This document shows, one piece after another, positions 35,577 through 43,451 of a DNA stretch of 64,000 bases. Below the pieces are notes generated by a model. The model did not search any database, was not told where the DNA came from, and saw only the letters and a program-made list of their open reading frames with translations. Position 1 is the stretch's first letter; each line of letters starts with the position of its first letter. The position numbers and the translations under genes are program-made. The DNA lies in NCBI RefSeq assembly GCF_000158195.2, contig NZ_GL987988.1, positions 547,632-611,631 of the forward strand, written 5' to 3'. The stretch is from Fusobacterium mortiferum ATCC 9817 (lineage in GTDB: Bacteria > Fusobacteriota > Fusobacteriia > Fusobacteriales > Fusobacteriaceae).

Positions 35577-36743
35577 ATGGAAAATTTTATTTTTACTAAT
35601 CCAACAAAAATATTATTTGGAAGAGGGTACTATGAAAAAGTAGGGAGTTATGTTGAAAAATATAGTAAAAAAATAATGTTGCATTATGAAGGAAATGGAG
35701 AAATTATAAAAAAATTAGGTATTTATGAAAAAATAGTTGAATCTTTAAGAAAATATGGAATAGAGTTTATAGAATTAGGAGGAGTAGTACCAAATCCAAA
35801 ACTTTCATTAGTATATGAAGGAATAAAAATCTGTAAAGAAAATAAAATAGGATTTATACTAGCAGTAGGAGGAGGTAGTGTTATAGATTCAGCTAAAGCT
35901 ATATCTTTAGGGACAGTATATGAAGGGGATGTTTGGGATTTTTTTAATGGAAAAGCTGAACCAAATAAAACTTTAGGAGTGGGGGTAGTTTTAACGATTC
36001 CTAGAGCTGGATCAGAAATGTCTGAAAGCTCCATAATAAGTAATGAAGAGTTAAAATTAAAGAGTGTGTGTGATAGTGAATACAATTTTCCTAAGTTTTC
36101 AATTTTAAATCCAGAAGTTTGCTATACTATTCCTAAACATTTAATGGCTTGTGGAGTTGCGGATATAATGTCCCATCTTATGGAGAGATACTTTTCTAAA
36201 AGTAAAGGAACGCAATTGAGTGATGCTTTACTTGAAAGTACTATGAGGATTGTCTTAAAATATGGAAAGAAAATTTTAGAAAATCCAAATGATTATAATA
36301 ATTGTGAACAAATAATGTGGGCAGCTACTATAGCTCATAATGGAATGATTTCTTCAGGAAGAATAGCAGATTGGAGTTCTCATAGAATAGAACATGAAAT
36401 AAGCGCTTTATACAATATAACTCATGGAGCAGGAATGGCAATAATTTTTCCAGCTTGGTTAAAGTATGTAAAAGAAGAAAATATAGAAATATTATCAAAA
36501 TTTGCTAGAAATGTTTTTTTATTAAAAGAGGAAGATGATGAAAAAATTTCTAATAATGGAATAGAAAATTTAGAAAAATTTTTTATAGATTTAGGATTAA
36601 AGGTGAAATTAGAAGATTTTGGAGTTGATGATAAAAATTTTGAATTGATGGCAGAAAAAGCTTTGTGTGGAAATCAATTTTTAGGAAGATTTAAACAATT
36701 ATCAAAATTAGATATTGTAAATATATTAAAATTAGCAAGATAG
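35577..36743 (+). CDS. Iron-containing alcohol dehydrogenase, BDH/YqhD-like
   Basis: A 388-residue group III Fe-ADH that reduces aldehydes with NAD(P)H. The Rossmann motif is AVGGGSVIDSAKAI near 98; metal ligands are Asp and His in ADIMSHLMERY near 195, and His in HRIEHEISALY and NITHGAGMA near 262-282. The protein lies between the DeoR regulator and the class II aldolase, so it most likely reduces the aldehyde made by that aldolase (2-methylthioacetaldehyde or acetaldehyde). The ribosome site is AGGAGG. The substrate is inferred from context; the family alone gives only an aldehyde/alcohol. Confidence 0.9.
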   Translation: MENFIFTNPTKILFGRGYYEKVGSYVEKYSKKIMLHYEGNGEIIKKLGIYEKIVESLRKYGIEFIELGGVVPNPKLSLVYEGIKICKENKIGFILAVGGGSVIDSAKAISLGTVYEGDVWDFFNGKAEPNKTLGVGVVLTIPRAGSEMSESSIISNEELKLKSVCDSEYNFPKFSILNPEVCYTIPKHLMACGVADIMSHLMERYFSKSKGTQLSDALLESTMRIVLKYGKKILENPNDYNNCEQIMWAATIAHNGMISSGRIADWSSHRIEHEISALYNITHGAGMAIIFPAWLKYVKEENIEILSKFARNVFLLKEEDDEKISNNGIENLEKFFIDLGLKVKLEDFGVDDKNFELMAEKALCGNQFLGRFKQLSKLDIVNILKLAR

Positions 36744-36752
36744 GAGGAAAAA

Positions 36753-37418
36753 ATGTTACTTGAAGAGGAAAGAAAAGAAATAATAATTTATGGGAAAAAA
36801 ATGATACAAGATTCTCTTACAAAGGGAACTGGAGGAAATATAAGTATTTTTGTACCAGATAAAAATTTGATGGCAATTACTCCTAGTGGAATTGACTATT
36901 TAAAATTAAATCCAGAAGATATAGTAATATTAGATGTAGAAACTGGCAAAGTTATTGAAGGAGAAAGAGTACCATCAAGTGAAAGTGATATGCATAGAAT
37001 TTTCTATAAATATAGAAAAGATTTAAAAGCTATAGTACATACACATTCTAAATATGCTAGTGGTTTATCTTGTACTGGACAAGGATTACCAGCAGTACAT
37101 TATCTTTTGGCGGTAGCAGGAACTGAAATTCCATGTGCTGAGTATGCAACATATGGAACAGTAAAGTTAGCAAAAAATGCTTATGAGGCGATGAAAGGAA
37201 CAAAAGCAATATTATTAAGTAATCATGGAATGTTAACTGGAGGAAAAGATTTAGCTGAAGCTTATAATATTGCTGAAAATGTTGAATTTTGCTGTGAATT
37301 ATATTTTATTTCAAAAGTGGTAGGAGAACCTAAAATATTACCTAAAAAAGAGATGGAAGATATGATTGAGAGATTTAAGGAATATGGAAAAAGGAGTGAA
37401 GAACATGAAGAAATTTAA
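36753..37418 (+). CDS. Class II aldolase, FucA/Ald2-like
   Basis: A 221-residue zinc aldolase of the fuculose-phosphate family. Seen: TGGNIS near the N-terminus, the catalytic Glu in PSSESDMH, zinc histidines in IVHTHSKYA and LSNHGM. It would cleave a 1-phospho-ketose to DHAP and a small aldehyde. With MtnK and MtnA in the same operon the likely substrate is 5-methylthioribulose-1-phosphate or 5-deoxyribulose-1-phosphate (DHAP shunt), rather than fuculose-1-phosphate. It lies 9 bp after the dehydrogenase gene. Confidence 0.88.
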   Translation: MLLEEERKEIIIYGKKMIQDSLTKGTGGNISIFVPDKNLMAITPSGIDYLKLNPEDIVILDVETGKVIEGERVPSSESDMHRIFYKYRKDLKAIVHTHSKYASGLSCTGQGLPAVHYLLAVAGTEIPCAEYATYGTVKLAKNAYEAMKGTKAILLSNHGMLTGGKDLAEAYNIAENVEFCCELYFISKVVGEPKILPKKEMEDMIERFKEYGKRSEEHEEI

Positions 37419-37457
37419 GGTTAACTAAACATATAAATATAAAGGAGGATTAGAAAA

Positions 37458-38753
37458 ATGGAGAAAAAAGGGAGTGTAAAAGGATTAATTCCACTATTTG
37501 TATTTTTGGGATTGTATGCAGGAGCAGCTATTTTAACAGGTAATTTTGGAACAATGCCACTACTTACAGCATTTATGATAACAATGGGGGTAGCATTATT
37601 CCTCAATAGAGGTAGAGAAAAGAAAACGTTAGATGAAAAAATTGAGATGTTTTGTAAAGGTGCCGGAGATTCTACATTAATTTTAATGATGCTGATATTT
37701 TTATTAGCTGGAGCATTTTATTCAGTTGCTGATGCAATGGGAGCTGTTAGCTCAACAGTTAATTTTGGATTATCAGTTTTACCAGCTAAATTATTATTAC
37801 CAGGATTATTTTTAGTTGGATGTGCTTTAAGTTTTTCAATGGGAACTTCAATGGGAACAGTAAGTGCCTTAACACCAGTTGCAGTGGGAATAGCAAGAGA
37901 AACAGGAATAGCTTTACCATTAGTTTGTGGAGTTGTAATAGGTGGAGCAATGTTTGGAGATAATATGTCTTTTATATCAGATACTACAATAGCTGCTACA
38001 AGAACACAAGAAGTAGGGATGAAAGATAAATTTAAAGTTAACTTTGCAATAGTATTACCAGCTGTAATAATAAATCTCATTGCTATTTCAATAATGGGAG
38101 GACAAGGAGTTGTTGGAAAAGTATATGAATATAGTTTAATTAATATTATTCCTTATTTATCAATAATAGTATTTTCTTTAATAGGATTAAATGTTTTTAT
38201 AGTTTTAGGATTGGGTATTGGAATAGGATTAGTAATAGGATTAGTTCATGGTAGTTTTACATTCTTTGAAATATTTGGAATATTACAAAGAGGATTAGGT
38301 TGGATGGAAGATATGGCTATGATTGCTATGGTTGTAGGTGGGGTTGTTGCTTTAATGAAACATCTAGGTGGAATAGACTTTATTCTTGAAAACTTAACAT
38401 CTAGAATAAAATCTAAAAAAGGAGCAGAATTTGGAATAGCAGCTTTAGTAAGTGTTTTAGATTTAGCGACAACAAATAATACTGTTTCTATAATTACAGC
38501 AGGACCATTAGCTAGAGATATAGCAGATGAATTTAATGTAGATCGTAAAAGAGTTGCCGGTCTTTTAGATCTATTTTCTTCAGCTTTCCAAGGATTGATG
38601 CCATATGCAGGGCAAATACTTATGGCAGCAGGAATGGCTCAAATATCTCCAGCATCAATAGTCCCATATTCTTGGTATTCAATGTTAATGATAGTTATGG
38701 GAATTTTTTCGATAATAACAGGTATTCCTAACTTTAAATCAACAAATGAATAA
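37458..38753 (+). CDS. NhaC-family Na+-coupled transporter
   Basis: A 431-residue membrane protein with about eleven hydrophobic segments, in the NhaC superfamily: the core GTSMGTVSALTPVAVGIA and AMFGDNMSFISDTTIAATR are clear. NhaC superfamily members include the predicted methionine transporter MetT, so an amino acid or nucleoside-derived substrate such as methionine or 5-methylthioribose is more likely here than simple Na+/H+ exchange. It sits between the aldolase and mtnA. Ribosome site AAAGGAGG. Confidence 0.85.
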   Translation: MEKKGSVKGLIPLFVFLGLYAGAAILTGNFGTMPLLTAFMITMGVALFLNRGREKKTLDEKIEMFCKGAGDSTLILMMLIFLLAGAFYSVADAMGAVSSTVNFGLSVLPAKLLLPGLFLVGCALSFSMGTSMGTVSALTPVAVGIARETGIALPLVCGVVIGGAMFGDNMSFISDTTIAATRTQEVGMKDKFKVNFAIVLPAVIINLIAISIMGGQGVVGKVYEYSLINIIPYLSIIVFSLIGLNVFIVLGLGIGIGLVIGLVHGSFTFFEIFGILQRGLGWMEDMAMIAMVVGGVVALMKHLGGIDFILENLTSRIKSKKGAEFGIAALVSVLDLATTNNTVSIITAGPLARDIADEFNVDRKRVAGLLDLFSSAFQGLMPYAGQILMAAGMAQISPASIVPYSWYSMLMIVMGIFSIITGIPNFKSTNE

Positions 38754-38813
38754 CATTATAATTATACACTAAAATAAAATAAAAGTAAAAATAAAAATAT
38801 TAAGGTGAAGTCA

Positions 38814-39863
38814 ATGAAAAGAATGGATGAAGGATTAGCATTTATGCTAAGATATGAAAATATAGCATGGTATGAAAATGGGAAAGTAAAAATATTAGAT
38901 AGAAGAATTTATCCGAGAGAGATAAAATTTGTTGAATGCAAAACATATTTAGAAGTAAAACAGGCTGTTACTGATATGGTTACTCAAAGTGCAGGACCAT
39001 ATACAGCAGTAGGAATGGGAATGGCTCTAGCTGCATATCAATCTAAAGGAATGCAGAATGATGAAAGAAAAGAATATTTAAAACAGGCAGCTATAGAAAT
39101 TGCAAATGCAAGACCTACAACTGCTAATAGAATGAAACTAATAACTATGGCTTGTTATGAAGTAGGAGTAAAAGCTATCGATGAAAATAAATGTCCTATT
39201 GAGGCTATTTTTAATAGAACAATAGATTCTTTAGAGAGAAGATATAGAAGAATGTCAGAGGTTGCTAAGAATTTAGTAAAAATGTTTCCTAAAAAAGGAA
39301 AAGTAATGACACAATGTTTTGGAGAAACAATTGTTGGGTGTATGGGAAGAGAAATAAAAAATCAAAATAAAGATATTGAATTTTATTGTCCTGAAACAAG
39401 GCCATACCTACAAGGAGCACGATTAACCGCAAGTGTATTAAAGGATCAAGGTTTTAAAGTGATTGTAATTACAGATAATATGCCTGCTTGGACTATGAAA
39501 GAGAAAAAAATAGATGTATTTACTTCAGCAGCTGATTCTATATGTATGGATGGACATATTGTAAATAAGATAGGAACTTTACAAATAGCAATAGTAGCTA
39601 AGCATTTTGGAATTCCTTATTTTGTGACAGGAATACCAGATCAAGACAAATTATTAGAAAATATAATTATTGAAGAAAGAGATCCAAAAGATGTATTAGA
39701 ATGTAATGGAGTAAAAAATACTTTATCTGGAGTAGAAGGATACTATCCATCTTTTGATATAACTCCACCCTATTTAATAAGTGGAATAGTAACAGATCAA
39801 GGAGTATATTCTCCTTATAATTTAAAAGATTATTTTGAAAATGAAGTAGAGCAATATTACTAG
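38814..39863 (+). CDS. mtnA: MtnA-like sugar-1-phosphate isomerase (eIF-2B family)
   Basis: A 349-residue member of the eIF-2B alpha/beta/delta-MtnA family. It keeps the ARPTTANRM segment, the catalytic Cys in VMTQCFGE, the ETRPYLQGARLTA block, ITDNMPA, and the Asp in AADSICMDGHIVNKIGT. MtnA isomerises 5-methylthioribose-1-phosphate to the ribulose form. It differs from typical MtnA at several usually fixed positions, so it may use 5-deoxyribose-1-phosphate. GTG 38805 is inside the ribosome site AAGGTGA; ATG 38814 is the start. MtnK follows 10 bp later. Confidence 0.83.
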   Translation: MKRMDEGLAFMLRYENIAWYENGKVKILDRRIYPREIKFVECKTYLEVKQAVTDMVTQSAGPYTAVGMGMALAAYQSKGMQNDERKEYLKQAAIEIANARPTTANRMKLITMACYEVGVKAIDENKCPIEAIFNRTIDSLERRYRRMSEVAKNLVKMFPKKGKVMTQCFGETIVGCMGREIKNQNKDIEFYCPETRPYLQGARLTASVLKDQGFKVIVITDNMPAWTMKEKKIDVFTSAADSICMDGHIVNKIGTLQIAIVAKHFGIPYFVTGIPDQDKLLENIIIEERDPKDVLECNGVKNTLSGVEGYYPSFDITPPYLISGIVTDQGVYSPYNLKDYFENEVEQYY

Positions 39864-39873
39864 GGGTGAAAAT

Positions 39874-41058
39874 ATGACTAATTATAGTGAACATTTCAAA
39901 TTAGATACAACTTCAGCAAAAGAGTATATAAAATTTTTAAAAATATTTGGAAATGAAGATGAATTAGAATGTGACGAAATTGGTGATGGAAATATAAATT
40001 ATATTTTCAGAATAAAAAATATGACAACAGGAAAATCAGTTGTATTAAAACAAGCAGATAAATTTTTACGTTCTTCTGGAAGAACTTTAGATTTAAATAG
40101 AAATAGAATAGAAGCAGAAATATTACAGCTTCAAAGTCAATATTCTCCAAACTCTATTCCTAAAATTTATCATTATGATGACGTAATGTGTGCAATAATT
40201 ATGGAGGATATATCAGAATATAAAAATTTAAGACTAGAACTTATGAAAGGAAAAATATTTCCAAATTTTGCAAATGAGATAAGTAGTTTTTTAGTCGACA
40301 CATTATTACCAACAACAGACTTGGTTTTAGATAGAGGAGAGAAAAAAGAAAGAGTACAAAGATTTATAAATAAGGAATTATGTGATATATCTGAATGTTT
40401 AGTATTTACAGAACCTTATACAAATGATAGAAATAGAAATATTATTATAGATGAAAATAAAGAATATGTAGAAAAATACCTTTATTCGGACTTAGATTTA
40501 CATTTAGAAGTAGGAAAACTAAAAAATAATTTTATGAATAATGCTCAAGCATTAATACATGGAGATTTACACTCAGGTTCTATTTTCATAAATGAAAAAG
40601 GAATTAAGGTAATAGATCCAGAGTTTGCTTTTTATGGACCTATGGGATATGATATTGGAAATGTTATAGGAAATTTATTTTTTGCATTAGTGAATAGAAA
40701 ACACTTAATGTTATCAGAAAATAAAGATGAATTTATAAATTGGTTAAAAGATACTATAAAAAATATTTTTGATATGTTTAAAGAGAAATTTATAAAAAAA
40801 TATGATTTACTAGTAAAGGATTCAATATATATAAATCCTAAATTTAAAAATTGGTATCTGAATACAATTCTTTCTGATAGTATTGGAATGGCAGGGCTTG
40901 AAATTATAAGAAGGGTTGTAGGAGACTCGAAAGTTTTAGAAATAACAGCAATAGAAAATATAGAAAAAAGAGTAGTTATAGAAAGAGAACTTATAGAAAT
41001 AGGAATAAGATTAATAAAAAATAGAGAAATTATCAAAGAAGGAAAAGATTTATTTTAA
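39874..41058 (+). CDS. mtnK: MtnK-like S-methyl-5-thioribose kinase
   Basis: A 394-residue APH-fold sugar kinase. ELECDEIGDGNINYIFRIKN is the nucleotide loop, SVVLKQADKFLRSSGR supplies the Lys, LIHGDLHSGSIFI is the catalytic Asp block and VIDPEFAFYGPMGYDIGN is the metal site, all as in MtnK. It phosphorylates 5-methylthioribose (or 5-deoxyribose) at C1 with ATP. It is flanked by the MtnA-like isomerase and methionine gamma-lyase. The ribosome site GGGGTGA is good. Confidence 0.9.
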   Translation: MTNYSEHFKLDTTSAKEYIKFLKIFGNEDELECDEIGDGNINYIFRIKNMTTGKSVVLKQADKFLRSSGRTLDLNRNRIEAEILQLQSQYSPNSIPKIYHYDDVMCAIIMEDISEYKNLRLELMKGKIFPNFANEISSFLVDTLLPTTDLVLDRGEKKERVQRFINKELCDISECLVFTEPYTNDRNRNIIIDENKEYVEKYLYSDLDLHLEVGKLKNNFMNNAQALIHGDLHSGSIFINEKGIKVIDPEFAFYGPMGYDIGNVIGNLFFALVNRKHLMLSENKDEFINWLKDTIKNIFDMFKEKFIKKYDLLVKDSIYINPKFKNWYLNTILSDSIGMAGLEIIRRVVGDSKVLEITAIENIEKRVVIERELIEIGIRLIKNREIIKEGKDLF

Positions 41059-41073
41059 GAGAGGGTAAGTAAT

Positions 41074-42267
41074 ATGAAAGATTTAAAAAATAAAGGAATA
41101 GGAACAAAAGCTATTCATGGAGGAGTTATAAAAAATAAATATGGAGCATTAGCTACGCCTATCTATCAGACTTCAACTTTTGTATTTAAAAATGTAGAAG
41201 AAGGAGCAAAAAGATTTTTAGGGGAAGAAGAAGGTTATATTTATAGTAGATTATCTAATCCTACTTTAACAGTTGCAGAAGAAAAAGTAGCGATATTAGA
41301 AAATGGAGAAAAAGCATTAGCTACAAGTTCCGGAATGGGAGCTATTTCAGCAACTCTATGGACTTTATTAAAGGCAGGTGATCATGTACTTGCAGATAAA
41401 ACATTATATGGTTGTACTTATGCTTATATAAGTCATGGTTTAACTAAGTTTGGTGTAGAAGTTGATTTTGTTGATATGAGTGATTTAGAAGAAGTAAAAA
41501 TAAAATTAAAAGATAATACAAAAGTAATATATTTAGAAACACCTGCAAATCCAAATCTTAAAATAGTAGATATACAAAAAATATCAGAGCTATCACACAA
41601 TAAAAATTCAAATATAAAAGTAGTTGTAGATAATACTTTTGCAACACCATTTTGTCAAAAGCCCCTTTTACTAGGCGCTGATATTGTTGTACACTCTGCA
41701 ACAAAATATTTAAATGGACATGGGGATGTTATAGCAGGATTTGTAGTTGGAAGTCAAGAAATGATAAATGATATTAGAACAGTAGGTTTAAAAGATATGA
41801 CAGGAGCGGTATTGGGACCAAATGAGGCATTTTTGATAATAAGAGGATTGAAAACTTTCGAAATAAGAATGCAAAAGCATTGTGAAAATGCTATGAAAGT
41901 AGCAGAATTTTTAGAACAAAATGAAAAAGTAGAAAAAGTTTATTATTCAGGATTAAAGACTCATGTAGGATATGAGGTAGCGGTGAAGCAAATGCAAGCT
42001 TTTGGTGGAATATTAGCGTTTGAGGTAAAAGGAGGATTAGAAGCTGGTAAAAAATTATTAAATAATTTAGAAATGATAACAATAGCTGTTTCATTAGGAG
42101 ATGCAGAAACATTAATACAACATCCAGCGTCAATGACACATTCACCTTATACAAAAGAAGAAAGAGAATTGGCTGGAATAACAGATGGATTGATTAGATT
42201 ATCAGTTGGATTAGAAAATGTAGAAGATATTATTTTGGATTTAGAAAAAGCTTTTTTGAAAATATAA
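41074..42267 (+). CDS. megL: Methionine gamma-lyase (Cys/Met metabolism PLP enzyme)
   Basis: A 397-residue PLP enzyme of the trans-sulfuration family. The PLP lysine is in VVHSATKYLNGHGDV (about 208), the substrate tyrosine in YIYSRLSNPT, and SSGMGAISATLWTLL plus VSLGDAETLIQHPASMTHS are family signatures. The ending TDGLIRLSVGLENVEDI is normal. Methionine gamma-lyase splits methionine to methanethiol, 2-oxobutyrate and ammonia, a known activity of Fusobacterium. Distinguishing it from cystathionine gamma-lyase/synthase by eye is uncertain, but operon context with MTA-sugar genes supports methionine. Last gene of the operon, with a long terminator. Confidence 0.85.
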   Translation: MKDLKNKGIGTKAIHGGVIKNKYGALATPIYQTSTFVFKNVEEGAKRFLGEEEGYIYSRLSNPTLTVAEEKVAILENGEKALATSSGMGAISATLWTLLKAGDHVLADKTLYGCTYAYISHGLTKFGVEVDFVDMSDLEEVKIKLKDNTKVIYLETPANPNLKIVDIQKISELSHNKNSNIKVVVDNTFATPFCQKPLLLGADIVVHSATKYLNGHGDVIAGFVVGSQEMINDIRTVGLKDMTGAVLGPNEAFLIIRGLKTFEIRMQKHCENAMKVAEFLEQNEKVEKVYYSGLKTHVGYEVAVKQMQAFGGILAFEVKGGLEAGKKLLNNLEMITIAVSLGDAETLIQHPASMTHSPYTKEERELAGITDGLIRLSVGLENVEDIILDLEKAFLKI

Positions 42268-42276
42268 GATAAAATA

Positions 42277-42337
42277 AAAATTCTCCCTTAAGTATTAATA
42301 TGAAATATTTAGTTAATACTAGGGGAGAATTTTATTT
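42277..42337 (+). terminator. Long terminator of the DeoR-MtnA-MtnK-MegL operon
   Basis: Arms AAAATTCTCCC (42277-42287) and GGGAGAATTTT (42323-42333) extend inward through AGTATTAA/TTAATACT, followed by TATTT. The stem is about 20 bp. Confidence 0.88.
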
Positions 42338-42360
42338 AATAGAAAAATATATTGTCAAGA

Positions 42361-43302
42361 TTATTGGTTTTGACTAGCTGTTAGCATGAAAGGAACTACT
42401 TGTTTCTTTCTAGAAACTACTCCCTCTAACCAAGCTGTTTTATTTTCTAATTTTACATTGAAAGCTTTCTCAACTAACTCTGGGCATGTTCCAACAGTTA
42501 ATACATAAGAACCAGCTTTTATAATATCAGTTATTACTAATACAAATAAATCGTAGTTAGATTTTTCACTCATAGAGTTCATAGCAGCTTCTAATTCAGC
42601 TTGAGTATTTAAAAGTCCAGCAACATCAACAGTATTAACTTGAGCAACTGCTACTTTTTTACCATTCATATCAAACTCTTTCATATCTATTGTAATAATC
42701 TCTTCTGGAGTTTTATCAGATAATGAAGTTCCTTCTATTAATAACTTCATTCCATAATCTTCATAATTTTCCTCTCCACAGATTTTAGAAAGCTCTTTTA
42801 CAGCTTCTACATCTTCTGGTGTGCAAGTAGGAGATTTAAATAATAATGTATCAGATATGATAGCACTCATCATAAGCCCAGCAGCTTTTTTAGATGGAGT
42901 GATTCCAGCTTGTTTAAATAGTCTATAGATTAGAGTACAAGTACATCCAACTGTATCAGCAGTTATTTTTAATGGCTCATCAGTAGTTAGAGCAAATTTG
43001 TGGTGGTCTACTACTTCTAATATTTTAGCAGATTCAATTCCATCAGCTGTTTGAGCTTTTTCGTTATGGTCAACTAAGATAACCTCTTTTTTTCCATTTT
43101 CATCAGCATTTACATTCTCTATAAATAGAGGTGCTTCTGCTCCAAAATGGTTTAAAGCAAATTGAGTTTCTTTACTAACATTTCCTAATCTACAAGGGAT
43201 AACATTTACACCTTGAGCATTTTTTAACTCAGCAAAAGATATAGCTGAACATATAGAATCAGTATCTGGATTTTTGTGTCCAAAAACAAGAATTTGTTTC
43301 AT
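42361..43302 (-). CDS. ppaC: Manganese-dependent inorganic pyrophosphatase
   Basis: A 313-residue family II pyrophosphatase (DHH superfamily) hydrolysing PPi to phosphate. Metal motifs: GHKNPDTDS at the start, ILVDHN-like VDHNEKAQ near 75, and the DHH box VVDHHKF near 95; the C-terminal SRKKQVVP binds the pyrophosphate. Normal length. The start follows AAGGAGG. It ends at the convergent terminator of the megL operon. Confidence 0.95.
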   Translation of the reverse strand: MKQILVFGHKNPDTDSICSAISFAELKNAQGVNVIPCRLGNVSKETQFALNHFGAEAPLFIENVNADENGKKEVILVDHNEKAQTADGIESAKILEVVDHHKFALTTDEPLKITADTVGCTCTLIYRLFKQAGITPSKKAAGLMMSAIISDTLLFKSPTCTPEDVEAVKELSKICGEENYEDYGMKLLIEGTSLSDKTPEEIITIDMKEFDMNGKKVAVAQVNTVDVAGLLNTQAELEAAMNSMSEKSNYDLFVLVITDIIKAGSYVLTVGTCPELVEKAFNVKLENKTAWLEGVVSRKKQVVPFMLTASQNQ

Positions 43303-43387
43303 AAGTCCTCCTTAAAAAAATATATATTTACTTACATATCATACCATTTTTTTTAGAATTTAGGAATAGGAAATTTATAAAAAACTT

Positions 43388-43417
43388 TAGACAAAATTAA
43401 AGAAATTATATTATAAT
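43388..43417 (+). promoter_or_regulatory. Probable ligA promoter
   Basis: TAGACA (43388-43393), 18-bp spacer, TATAAT (43412-43417). The 17-base context AAAACTTTAGACAAAAT is identical to the one before proS. Confidence 0.6.
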
Positions 43418-43451
43418 TACATTGTAAAGTTTAATTGAGAGGAGAAATATT

